From positions 2,155,001 to 2,219,000 of the forward strand of contig CP048470.1 of assembly GCA_025559845.1 (NCBI GenBank): 64,000 nucleotides of DNA, given 5' to 3'. The notes under the pieces were generated by a model. That model saw only the letters and a program-made list of their open reading frames with translations. It was not told where the DNA came from and ran no database searches. The first letter of the stretch is position 1; each line of letters begins with the position of its first letter. Shown here in pieces: positions 9,246-17,148 of the stretch. A program made the position numbers and the translations under genes. The stretch is from Agrobacterium tumefaciens (lineage in GTDB: Bacteria; Pseudomonadota; Alphaproteobacteria; Rhizobiales; Rhizobiaceae).

Positions 9246-10223
9246 TCAGGAGTGGTCTTCGCCGACGTCCGAGATATGCGAGTTACCGCCAGTGATGGTG
9301 ACATCAACTGCGTTGGAGAGCATGTTGGCGCCCTGTACCAGTTCCAGATGGAAGCCGGAGTTTGCCAGGATCGCCGAGGCGTCTGCGGTGCTTGTGCCCG
9401 AAACGTCGTCGCCTGCCTTGAGGTCCCAACCCTTGCCGTCCATATCCACGCCTTCAGCACCATGAGCTTCAGCAGCGTTCGCGCTGAGGTGGTTTTCGGC
9501 GCCGCCATTATCCATCTTGATATCCCAGGCCTTGTCCTGGTCTGCCAGATGATTGGCCTGTACAAGGCTGAAGCCCGTGTCGTTGCCGTCGCCGGTCAAC
9601 GCGCTGTTCAGGATATTGTCAACATTGAGGGTGAAGGAGAAGTCGTCACCGAGGTTGAAGGTAAGATCGCCACCTGCGACACCGAGATTGCCGACGTCCT
9701 TGACATGATCGATGTTACCGAAGTCGTCATCCGACTTGTAGAAGCTGTCTGCAGAAGACGAGTTGTAGCTACCAGTCGTGGTTTCGGTTTTGGTCGTCGT
9801 GTCGTCATCGGAATAGGAGAAAGTTTTGGTATCCGTTTCCGTGGTCGTCTTGATGTTCGTGTCGTTGTCGCTGTACGACTTAGAGTCATAGCTCCAGTCG
9901 TAATCGCTCTTGATATCGGTGCTGGTTTTCACCGTGGTGTCGTTGTCGTTCACCGTCTTGGTGTCGTTATCGTAGCTGTTCTCGCGGTTGTCGCCATTGC
10001 CGATTGCAACATCAATCTTGGCGTCAACATCAACTTTGGTTTCAGTGCTGTTGTCACTGTTGTCGCTGTTGTCGCTATAGTCGTTGTTGCGATTTTCGCC
10101 GTTGGCCACGCCGACATTGCTGTCGTCAACCTTGGCGTCGTTTGTCGACGTGTTCGCGAAGCCTTCGGACAGCGCGCCAATTTTGGTGATGTCGTCGCCC
10201 GCAGGCTGTGGATTGTAACCCAT
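9246..10223 (-). CDS. Probable type I secreted Asp/Asn/Thr-rich protein, 325 aa
   Basis: The function is unknown. The ATG at 10223 has a good GGAGGA site seven bases upstream. Residues about 40-170 are low complexity, dominated by Asp, Asn, Ser, Thr, Lys and Tyr, with degenerate repeats such as SDNSDNSDN, DNDTTVKT and SDNDTNIKT. No cysteine is visible in the translation. From about 185 the protein is more ordered (NLGVAGGDLTFNLGDDFSF) and near its end carries QGANMLSNAVDVTITGGN. That is the same Gly-x-Asn-x3-Asn motif as in the 673-aa neighbour. It has no signal peptide or classical RTX repeats. The strong acidity, shared motif and adjacency to exporter genes suggest type I secretion; cell-surface or matrix localisation is inference. 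Confidence 0.75.
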   Translation of the reverse strand: MGYNPQPAGDDITKIGALSEGFANTSTNDAKVDDSNVGVANGENRNNDYSDNSDNSDNSTETKVDVDAKIDVAIGNGDNRENSYDNDTKTVNDNDTTVKTSTDIKSDYDWSYDSKSYSDNDTNIKTTTETDTKTFSYSDDDTTTKTETTTGSYNSSSADSFYKSDDDFGNIDHVKDVGNLGVAGGDLTFNLGDDFSFTLNVDNILNSALTGDGNDTGFSLVQANHLADQDKAWDIKMDNGGAENHLSANAAEAHGAEGVDMDGKGWDLKAGDDVSGTSTADASAILANSGFHLELVQGANMLSNAVDVTITGGNSHISDVGEDHS

Positions 10224-11118
10224 TTCAAGTTCCTCCGAGAAAAAAAGTTCGGAGCAGCTTTCGAAATCCCTCTCATCTTAAATGGGATTTTTATCGCGCT
10301 TACTCCGTTGTTGCACAATTATGCAGACATACGCGGTACGGTTTATCTGCGGTTTGGCATTCGCCCCTTGAGGGGTTCTCTGTCGTTGTATGCATGTGCA
10401 CCACTCAGAACTCAGGCGCACAAATCCGTTCCAAGCTTTGCAAAAAAGCCGGGCGGCATTCTTTATTTTTTCAGTGTCATCTTTGGTGAAAGGAACCGGT
10501 GGCATCAAACACACGTTAGTACCGGAGAGCCTTTTCATCAGTCGCTGTTCGTTGGCGACGGTCAGACTGTGGCCCAGAAAAAGCGTGGTTCCTAGATATC
10601 AATTCGGGCTAAACTGAACGTGCCAGCTACTCCCGGCGCGTGTTCGTCAAGCGGATCGAGGGCCTCGAATTTCCTTAAAATCAAAAAATATATGCGCCTA
10701 TGTCCCGGGAAACGGGGACTTTTGGTTCTTATGGTTTATTTTAGCGGGTATGCGCCTGATATCCCGTTTCGGAACATATATGTATGTTCACATGCAAAAT
10801 CGTATCAACCTGTGGTTTTGTTTGTGAGGAAACTAAAACCTTTGATGCGGCTTTTCTAATATATTTGTGGGGTGAATTCTTGCGCGGTGCGCGCTATTAT
10901 CGCCGTGTAACCAATTTTGTACGCTGTTTGAAATAAATAACCCGTTTGGGCCATTTATTTACACTGCTTTTCGTATTAGCCTAATTAACAGGTAATTAAT
11001 GATAGTTGACACGAAATTATAGGGGATGGGGGTCTCCAGGTTTCACCGACTGGCGAGCACGCAAGGTAAACAAAATAAAAAGAAGAAAGTCACGCGTTAA
11101 AGCTTAAGGGAGGCGTTA
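10224..11118. promoter_or_regulatory. Long AT-rich intergenic region between divergent genes
   Basis: About 0.9 kb without a credible gene on either strand. The short open frames here have no ribosome sites and unlike codon use. It must hold the promoters of the leftward secreted-protein operon and the rightward LuxR-type regulator. The right two thirds are clearly AT-richer than the surroundings. It contains a perfect 7-bp dyad at 10772-10789, listed separately. I see no clear -35/-10 pair that I would defend. Confidence 0.6.
10772..10789. promoter_or_regulatory. Palindromic candidate operator
   Basis: Arms GAACATA and TATGTTC are perfect inverted repeats separated by TATG. The size (18 bp) suits a dimeric LuxR-type or similar helix-turn-helix regulator. 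It lies about 330 bases before the regulator gene and about 550 before the secreted-protein gene. Binding is unproven. Confidence 0.4.
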
Positions 11119-11895
11119 ATGTTCATGGGATCGTCAAACTTCGCAGCAGCAAAACAGAGCAATGTAACCACGGCAATAAGTGGAACTGTTCTGGTCATCG
11201 CGGACGCGGATCTATTTTCCGAGTGCCTAGCTGAGGCTCTGGGCAAAAAGTTCCCCGCTTATGCGGTGGTGAGCGTTGGCTCATCAACTGAAATTCGCGA
11301 CAACTATGGTTCTGAAGTCCGTCTGGTTTTGCCCTATCGCATATCAGGTGGCCGTCTTCAGGCCGTTCTCGAAGAGGTGAGGGATAAACACCCTGACGCA
11401 CCAATAGCGTTGGTGGTCGAAACCATCGAAAAATTCGAAGATCACCTCAAGCAACTTGTGAGCACGCGGATTATAGATGGCGTGCTTCCCCTCAATCTCC
11501 GGCTCGATGTGTTCATGGCGGCTGTGGATCTTCTCATGAAGGGCGGGGAACACTTTCCCGCAGCTCTCCTTGGCAGGCTGACACCTTATTCTCATGCGGT
11601 GCATGGAGGTGGGGTTAAATCAAGTGCGGTGATCGCCAATCGTGCGGACGCACTCGCAGTCAGCAAAAGCGAAGTTGCTGCGCTGACAACGCGCGAAGTT
11701 CAAATTCTCGATCTCTTGTGCAAGGGAACGCAGAACAAGATCATCGCAGATCGGCTTCACTTGTCTGAAAACACCGTCAAGGTTCACGTTCGCAACATAT
11801 ATAAGAAGATGAACGTGCGAAACCGGACGGAGGCCGCTTCAAGATTCTTCAACAAGGACGACGGAAACAATTCCGGCGGTGGCTGGCGGAACTGA
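11119..11895 (+). CDS. LuxR-family transcriptional regulator with degenerate receiver domain
   Basis: A 258-aa regulator. Residues about 22-150 have the alternating pattern of a response-regulator receiver (TVLVIADADLF at strand 1). At strand 3, where the phosphorylated Asp should be, it reads VRLVLPYR, so the acceptor seems to be missing. Residues about 188-250 form a clear LuxR/NarL helix-turn-helix: LTTREVQILDLLCKG, NKIIADRLHLSENTVKVHVRNIYKKM. The C-terminal tail is Asn/Gly-rich. This layout recalls the orphan biofilm regulators CsgD and VpsT, in which the receiver senses something other than phosphate. The ATG has GGGAGG five bases upstream. It lies between the secreted-protein block and the second polysaccharide operon, so either is a plausible target. 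Confidence 0.82.
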   Translation: MFMGSSNFAAAKQSNVTTAISGTVLVIADADLFSECLAEALGKKFPAYAVVSVGSSTEIRDNYGSEVRLVLPYRISGGRLQAVLEEVRDKHPDAPIALVVETIEKFEDHLKQLVSTRIIDGVLPLNLRLDVFMAAVDLLMKGGEHFPAALLGRLTPYSHAVHGGGVKSSAVIANRADALAVSKSEVAALTTREVQILDLLCKGTQNKIIADRLHLSENTVKVHVRNIYKKMNVRNRTEAASRFFNKDDGNNSGGGWRN

Positions 11896-11939
11896 AGCCG
11901 TAAGCCTGTGCAACAATGGATGCAAAGGGGCAAACGACG

Positions 11940-12284
11940 TCAGGGACGCAGGAAGCAACGTGACTTTTGCCCGAAACCGCTCGGAGAGCATATATATGGT
12001 GAGGAGCCGGAGTAGACTGTTCGCGCCGTTTTGGGGGCCGTGCTGCCATCGGCGACCAAAACAACGTTGGCTTTTCCCGACTTCTGATAACCGTAGGATT
12101 TCTTCGCAGGCTCCACCTTGGCATTGATCGTTGAAGTATCTGCCGATGCGGTCTTGAAAACGTTATCTTCAACGAGTGAACACGAAGCTGTTCCAATTGC
12201 GGTCGCAAGCAGTGCGCAGGCCGCCAGTACGGGATAACGGCGCACCGTCTTTCCGGCATGGGAATAAGACTTTTCATTCATCAT
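11940..12284 (-). CDS. Small probable lipoprotein, 114 aa
   Basis: Function unknown. The start ATG-ATG at 12284 follows AGGGGAC. The frame is open further upstream but without a ribosome site. There is a basic N-terminus (KTVRRYP), a hydrophobic segment and a possible lipobox TASC near residue 35. An earlier LAAC lacks a hydrophobic region before it. The mature part is short and Ser/Thr/Lys-rich. It ends with SPYICSPSGFGQKSRCF, a two-cysteine ending that I recall from other small secreted rhizobial proteins of unknown role. It converges on the LuxR-type regulator gene with a 44-base gap. Confidence 0.6.
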   Translation of the reverse strand: MMNEKSYSHAGKTVRRYPVLAACALLATAIGTASCSLVEDNVFKTASADTSTINAKVEPAKKSYGYQKSGKANVVLVADGSTAPKTARTVYSGSSPYICSPSGFGQKSRCFLRP

Positions 12285-12419
12285 GCTTGTCCCCTGAAGT
12301 TCAGCATGTTTCAGATCTCTACCGGCTGTTGCCTTGCGGCATTTTTGATGCCATTCGGCGAACAGTTTAACCCCGACCGGTGGAGGTAAGCTCATGCTAT
12401 TGCTTAATAAGAAAGGCAT

Positions 12420-12685
12420 AATGGAGGCATAGTTAAAAAGGATTAAATGAAAGACGGAATCGAGGTGTTATTCGAATAATCAATTGTAATATTCTGGAAA
12501 AATTTCGTTGACGGTTCGATCAGTCCGCATATCATCAAAGTTGAACTCTACCGAATGCCGAGAAATATTCCCTCACAAGAAGTAAAAATCGAGGGGTTAT
12601 ATTCTGGGATATCACGCAATCTAAGGTTTGAAAAAGAAACGAGATGAATCAGTACGCTGATTCATCATGGGGAGGAGTGTGTGTA
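12420..12685. promoter_or_regulatory. AT-rich divergent leader with a 5' UTR hairpin
   Basis: Intergenic region between the lipoprotein gene and the polysaccharide operon, much richer in A/T than the genes. At 12643-12666 there is a perfect 10-bp inverted repeat (arm GATGAATCAG, 4-base spacer). It lies immediately before the GGGGAGGAG ribosome site (12669-12677) of the first operon gene. It would form a stem-loop in the mRNA leader or serve as a DNA operator. Confidence 0.55.
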
Positions 12686-13708
12686 ATGCGTAATTTCGTT
12701 CCCAACAACCACGATAACGGTGCCACCATCTATTCCGATTGGCGTCCTGGACAACGGGTTCTCGTCAATGGTGGCGCCGGTTTTCTGGGTTCCCATCTTT
12801 GCGAGCGCCTTTTGAGCTCAGGCCATGAAGTCATCTGTCTCGATGATTTTTCCACCGGTCGGGAGGCAAACGTCGAGCATCTGCAATCAAACAAACGATT
12901 TCTGCTCGTCAAGCACGACGTGCGTCAACCCTATGATATCGATGTTTCGCTGATTTTCAATTTTGCTTCGCCGGCTTCACCGCCAGACTATCAGCGTGAT
13001 CCAGTTGGCACATTGCTGACGAATGTGCTGGGTGCTGTAAATGTCCTGGAAGTTGCCCGCCGTTGCGGCGCGACGGTCGTACAGTCCTCGACGTCTGAGG
13101 TCTACGGCGATCCCTTGGTCAATCCACAGCCGGAGACCTACTTCGGCAATGTCAACACGATAGGTCCGCGTGCCTGCTATGACGAGGGCAAGCGTAGCGC
13201 AGAAACGCTGTTTTTCGACTATCATCGTTTTCATGGTGTCGACATCAAGGTTGGGCGTATCTTCAACACCTATGGCCCACGCATGCGTCCGGACGATGGG
13301 CGTGTGGTTTCAAATTTCATCGTCCAGGCTTTGAAGGGTGACGACATCACCATCTATGGCGACGGCCGCCAGACACGGTCTTTCTGCTATGTGGATGATC
13401 TCATCGATGGCTTCCTGCGCTTTTCGACGAAGTCGAAGGACTGCACGGGTCCGATCAATCTTGGTAATCCCACGGAAATTCCTGTGCGGGAGCTGGCAGA
13501 TATCGTCATCCGCATGACGAATTCCCGGTCGAAGATCGTCCACCTAGCCGCAGCAATCGACGATCCGCAACAGCGTCGCCCAGACATCTCGCGTGCCAAT
13601 GAGCAACTGAGATGGCAGCCACGCGTGCCACTCGAAGTCGGCCTCGAAAGGACCATTGTCTATTTCGATGCCTTGCTGACCGGCAAGAAGATGGCGGAGG
13701 CTGTATGA
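12686..13708 (+). CDS. NAD-dependent sugar epimerase/decarboxylase (UDP-glucuronate decarboxylase-like)
   Basis: A 340-aa extended SDR enzyme. It has a Rossmann motif GGAGFLGSH near the N-terminus, a Ser/Thr pair ([11 protein letters not shown]), the Tyr-Lys couple in CYDEGKR, and [22 protein letters not shown]. These fit the UDP-xylose synthase subgroup, which turns UDP-glucuronate into UDP-xylose, although related dTDP-glucose dehydratases share many motifs. I chose ATG 12686 because GGGGAGGAG stands eight bases before it; the ATG at 12644 lies inside an inverted repeat with no ribosome site. It is the first gene of a tight operon with galE and a glycosyltransferase, so it probably supplies a nucleotide sugar for that polymer or its side chains. 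Confidence 0.85.
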   Translation: MRNFVPNNHDNGATIYSDWRPGQRVLVNGGAGFLGSHLCERLLSSGHEVICLDDFSTGREANVEHLQSNKRFLLVKHDVRQPYDIDVSLIFNFASPASPPDYQRDPVGTLLTNVLGAVNVLEVARRCGATVVQSSTSEVYGDPLVNPQPETYFGNVNTIGPRACYDEGKRSAETLFFDYHRFHGVDIKVGRIFNTYGPRMRPDDGRVVSNFIVQALKGDDITIYGDGRQTRSFCYVDDLIDGFLRFSTKSKDCTGPINLGNPTEIPVRELADIVIRMTNSRSKIVHLAAAIDDPQQRRPDISRANEQLRWQPRVPLEVGLERTIVYFDALLTGKKMAEAV

Positions 13709-13709
13709 C

Positions 13710-14693
13710 ATGGCCCGCACCATCCTCGTCACGGGCGGGGCCGGATTTATAGGCAGCCACATCTGCAAGGCGTTGGCGCAATCCGGCTTCAAGCCGATCG
13801 CTTATGATAATCTTACGACCGGCCACGCGGACTCTGTTCGCTGGGGACCACTGATCGAGGCAGATATCCTCGACCGAAGCATGTTGAAAGCCGTGTTTCG
13901 TGAGTTTGCCCCGGCTTTCGTTATCCACTGTGCCGCCAATGCCTATGTCGGCGAGTCTGTCGAAAACCCGCGCAAGTATTATCACAACAATGTCGCGGGC
14001 AGTCTGTCACTTTTGGATGCCTGCCTCGAGCAGGATATTCGCGGACTGGTGTTTTCGTCGAGCTGTGCCACTTACGGTGTGCCGCAGCAGCTTCCTATCC
14101 GAGAGGAGATGGCGCAAATACCGGTCAACCCTTACGGACGCACAAAGCTGATTTTCGAGATGGCCTTGGACGACTATGCCGCTGCATACGGATTGCGGTT
14201 CGTTGCCCTTCGTTACTTCAACGCTGCGGGTGCAGATCCGGACGGTGAACTTTGCGAACGCCATGAACCGGAAACACACCTTATTCCCCGCGCTCTGATG
14301 GCAGCAGCGAGTCGGCTCCCGCAGCTCGATGTTTTCGGGACCGACTATGACACGAGCGACGGCACCTGCATTCGTGACTATATTCACGTCAGCGATCTCG
14401 CCGATGCTCATGTCGCAGCCGTCCAGTACCTCATGGATGGCGGAGAGACTTTGCGCGTCAATCTTGGTTCTGGGCACGGAACATCGATCAACGACATCGT
14501 CACGGCGATCCATCGCGTCACGGGACAGGAGGTGCCGATCCATTATGGGGCGAGACGCGCAGGTGATCCGCCCGCCTTGTTCGCTGATATCGAGAGGGCA
14601 AAGGAAGCGCTGGGTTTCGAACCCAAACGTTCTGACATCGACACCATCATCCGGACTGCCGGTCCGGGCTTCGGTCTGGAGGTGCTGTCATGA
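13710..14693 (+). CDS. galE: UDP-glucose 4-epimerase
   Basis: A 327-aa extended SDR that interconverts UDP-glucose and UDP-galactose. It shows the NAD motif GGAGFIGSH, FSSSCATYG, the catalytic NPYGRTK (Tyr-x3-Lys), RYFNAAGADPDGELCERHEPETHLIP and CIRDYIHVSDLADAH. All are typical of GalE/ExoB, and the length is normal. It starts one base after the previous stop and overlaps the next gene by four bases (ATGA), so translation is coupled. A dedicated copy within a polysaccharide operon suggests that galactose or a related sugar is needed. A housekeeping exoB may exist elsewhere in the genome. Confidence 0.92.
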   Translation: MARTILVTGGAGFIGSHICKALAQSGFKPIAYDNLTTGHADSVRWGPLIEADILDRSMLKAVFREFAPAFVIHCAANAYVGESVENPRKYYHNNVAGSLSLLDACLEQDIRGLVFSSSCATYGVPQQLPIREEMAQIPVNPYGRTKLIFEMALDDYAAAYGLRFVALRYFNAAGADPDGELCERHEPETHLIPRALMAAASRLPQLDVFGTDYDTSDGTCIRDYIHVSDLADAHVAAVQYLMDGGETLRVNLGSGHGTSINDIVTAIHRVTGQEVPIHYGARRAGDPPALFADIERAKEALGFEPKRSDIDTIIRTAGPGFGLEVLS

Positions 14694-16618
14694 TAAGGCG
14701 CATAGATCCTGCAGACATCCGCCCGCGTCGCGCGGTCGCCCGGGCCCTGACCGTTCCGGTTTTCACCGGATGGAACCGGACTGCTTACTGGCTGGGCATT
14801 GGTGGATGGATGGTAACGCTTGCCTATTTCTGGAGCTGGTGGCTCGATAGGGACATGGTGACGGAGTGGCCTTATTATACAGTCGTCACCGTGACGCTGA
14901 TCTGGGTCACACTGCTTCCATCCTATTTCATATTCATCTTCCTCAACGCCCGCGTTGTCGATCCTGAGTTGTCTGTACCGTTGGGGCGGATTGCCATGGT
15001 CGTTACCAAGGCGCCCTCCGAGCCGTTTCAAGTGGTACGGAAGACGCTTTTGGCGATGCTCGAGCAGAAGGGCGTCGACTTTGATGTCTGGCTGGCGGAT
15101 GAAGACCCGAGCGCCGAAACCGTGAAATGGTGTGGTGCGCATGGGGTTTTCGTATCGAGCAGAAAGGGCGTTACCAAATACCATCGCAAGTCCTGGCCTC
15201 GCCGCACACGCTGCAAGGAAGGCAATCTCGCCTATTTTTACGATCACTATGGTTACGAACGTTACGACTTTGTCGCACAGTTCGATGCCGACCATGTGCC
15301 GGAACCGACCTATCTGCTTGAGATCATGCGCCCGTTCACCGATGCGGCGGTTGGGTATGTGTCGGCCCCCAGTATTTGTGATGCCAATGCGGCTGAAAGC
15401 TGGGCAGCACGCGGCAGGCTTTTTGCCGAAGCAAGCCTGCATGGCGCTCTTCAGGTCGGCTATAACAATGGCTGGGCGCCATTGTGCATCGGCTCTCATT
15501 ATGCCGTTCGCACCAGAGCATTGAAAGAAGTTGGAGGATTGGGGCCGGAGCTTGCCGAAGATCACTCCACCACGCTTTTGATGAATGCCGGTGGTTGGCG
15601 TGGCGTCCATGCTGTCAATGCCATTGCCCACGGAGATGGACCTGCGACTTTCGCGGACCTTATTGTCCAGGAATTTCAGTGGTCGCGCAGTTTGATGACC
15701 ATCCTCTTGCAGTATTCAAAACAATACGTATCGAAGCTGCCGTGGAAACTGAAATTTCAATTCCTCTTTTCGCAACTTTGGTACCCGTTGTTTTCCGGGT
15801 TCATGGCCCTGATGTTCGCCTTGCCGGTTGTTGCTCTCATCAGCGGGCGGGTGCTGGTCAATGTAACATATCCGGCTTTCCTGGCGCATTTTCTGCCTAT
15901 GTCGATGTTCATGATCCTCTTTGCATTTTTCTGGCGCTCTACGGGTGCATTCCGTCCGTATGATGCAAAGCTGTTTAGCTGGGAGGCAATGGTCTTCCTG
16001 TTTTTGCGCTGGCCCTGGTCGCTGCTGGGCGTAATTGCGGCGATCCGCGATACAATCCGCGGCAGTTTCGTGGATTTCCGGATCACACCGAAAGGTACGG
16101 GCGAAAAGCCACCGCTGCCCATTCGGGTGATCGCGCCCTACCTGGCCCTGGCGGCGATCACCCTTGCTGCGATGGTCGCGGCACCTCGTGAAGGTCAGGC
16201 GCAGGGCTTCTTCGTCTTTGCCGCTATCAATGTGGCGATCTACGCCGGGCTATCCGTGTTTTTGCTGGTCCGGCACGCCATGGAAAATGGTCTGCCGAGG
16301 CAAAACGCCTTGAAGGGCGAATTTGTCGCCGCTGCCTGTTCAATACTGCTGGTGGCTGCAGGTGTTGCGGAACTGCGGCCACACGCGATCGGCGGACTGG
16401 AAGCTTTGTCTCACGGACAATCTTTCGTTTCCTTCACCGAAACCCGGTTCACTGTGGCTGGTGCGGGTGTCGAGGGGGCGAGATCTGTTCGATTGAGATT
16501 GCAGATCAATCTGCCGGGGATGGCGCAACGGCTTGAAACTCAGGCCGAACCGACCCCGCCATCACCAACAAGTGCAATTCAGGAAATTATGCTGGCCGAC
16601 AATAGTGTCGGGCAATAG
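14690..16618 (+). CDS. Processive family 2 glycosyltransferase, BcsA-like without PilZ
   Basis: A 642-aa inner-membrane synthase. There are two N-terminal transmembrane segments (about 25-85). The cytoplasmic GT-A domain has an Asp pair in ADEDPS (about 137), DxD in FDADHVPEP (about 198), the acceptor-site Glu-Asp in LAEDHSTT (about 289) and QEFQWSRS (about 326) in place of the cellulose-synthase QxxRW. Several transmembrane segments follow. The C-terminal about 110 residues carry two more membrane segments and a short soluble tail, and I see no PilZ motif. The family polymerises NDP-sugars and extrudes the glycan. The variant QxxxW box, and the neighbouring GalE and GH26-like genes, suggest a product other than cellulose, perhaps a mannan, glucomannan or mixed glycan; the polymer is unknown. 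Confidence 0.88.
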   Translation: MIRRIDPADIRPRRAVARALTVPVFTGWNRTAYWLGIGGWMVTLAYFWSWWLDRDMVTEWPYYTVVTVTLIWVTLLPSYFIFIFLNARVVDPELSVPLGRIAMVVTKAPSEPFQVVRKTLLAMLEQKGVDFDVWLADEDPSAETVKWCGAHGVFVSSRKGVTKYHRKSWPRRTRCKEGNLAYFYDHYGYERYDFVAQFDADHVPEPTYLLEIMRPFTDAAVGYVSAPSICDANAAESWAARGRLFAEASLHGALQVGYNNGWAPLCIGSHYAVRTRALKEVGGLGPELAEDHSTTLLMNAGGWRGVHAVNAIAHGDGPATFADLIVQEFQWSRSLMTILLQYSKQYVSKLPWKLKFQFLFSQLWYPLFSGFMALMFALPVVALISGRVLVNVTYPAFLAHFLPMSMFMILFAFFWRSTGAFRPYDAKLFSWEAMVFLFLRWPWSLLGVIAAIRDTIRGSFVDFRITPKGTGEKPPLPIRVIAPYLALAAITLAAMVAAPREGQAQGFFVFAAINVAIYAGLSVFLLVRHAMENGLPRQNALKGEFVAAACSILLVAAGVAELRPHAIGGLEALSHGQSFVSFTETRFTVAGAGVEGARSVRLRLQINLPGMAQRLETQAEPTPPSPTSAIQEIMLADNSVGQ

Positions 16619-16633
16619 AAGGAGGAGGCTGTG

Positions 16634-17137
16634 ATGAAAACAACAATAAGCAAGTGCGGATTCTCCGCTTTCGTACTGTGTCTTGCGGTGATCGCGCCAA
16701 ACGCTGTCCACGCCGCAGGCGGCACGAAGACGCCGAAACCGCTGCGGACCAGCGAAGTCGTTGGCATGTACTTCGACAAGACCTGGAAATGGGACAGCGG
16801 TGGTGGCCGCTTCATTGCCGATGGCCGAAAGTTCATCGCCGCAACGCAAGAAAAAGGCCAGAAATCTATCGGCCAGGGCAGATGGACCGTTGATTCAAAA
16901 GGTACGCTCTGCATGCGCGCCACCTGGAAAAGCGGTGCTGGCAAGGGCAAGGCCGATACATGTTTCGACCATGGTCGCATCGGCAAGGTGATCTATCAAC
17001 GCAAACAGGGAGGCCCGTGGTATGTGTTCCGTCACGACCCTCCGCGCCCCACTGACGAATATTCGAAACTCGTTCGAAGGGACGACGTTACCGCGCAGGT
17101 TGCCGCCTATGGTCAGGCGATGACCGCGACGAAGTAG
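16634..17137 (+). CDS. Small secreted protein, possibly DUF995 family
   Basis: A 167-aa exported protein. The ATG at 16634 follows AGGAGGAGG, and a signal peptide ends at VHA (about residue 26). The mature part has the pattern Gly-x-Trp, then Cys-Met-Arg, Trp-Lys and Cys-Phe-Asp, with two cysteines that could form a disulfide. It ends with TyrValPheArgHis and a helical tail. This looks like the DUF995 family seen in rhizobia, but I am not certain. It sits between the synthase and the glycanase in the same operon, so a periplasmic helper role in polymer export or trimming is likely. No activity can be assigned. Confidence 0.7.
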   Translation: MKTTISKCGFSAFVLCLAVIAPNAVHAAGGTKTPKPLRTSEVVGMYFDKTWKWDSGGGRFIADGRKFIAATQEKGQKSIGQGRWTVDSKGTLCMRATWKSGAGKGKADTCFDHGRIGKVIYQRKQGGPWYVFRHDPPRPTDEYSKLVRRDDVTAQVAAYGQAMTATK

Positions 17138-17148
17138 GGAGAAGTGTC

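Noticed and set aside
9700..10110. Possible CRISPR-like or VNTR DNA repeat
   Set aside because: The repeats are degenerate, in phase with codons and without regular spacers. They reflect a low-complexity protein, not an array.
9231..10595. 454-codon open frame on the plus strand across the Asp/Asn-rich gene
   Set aside because: It is antisense to the repeat gene, and its Val/Ala/Arg-rich product mirrors the biased codons of the opposite strand. No ribosome site, and the opposite frame has a strong one.
10620..10859. 79-codon plus-strand frame in the AT-rich intergenic region
   Set aside because: No ribosome site, unlike codon use and no recognisable product.
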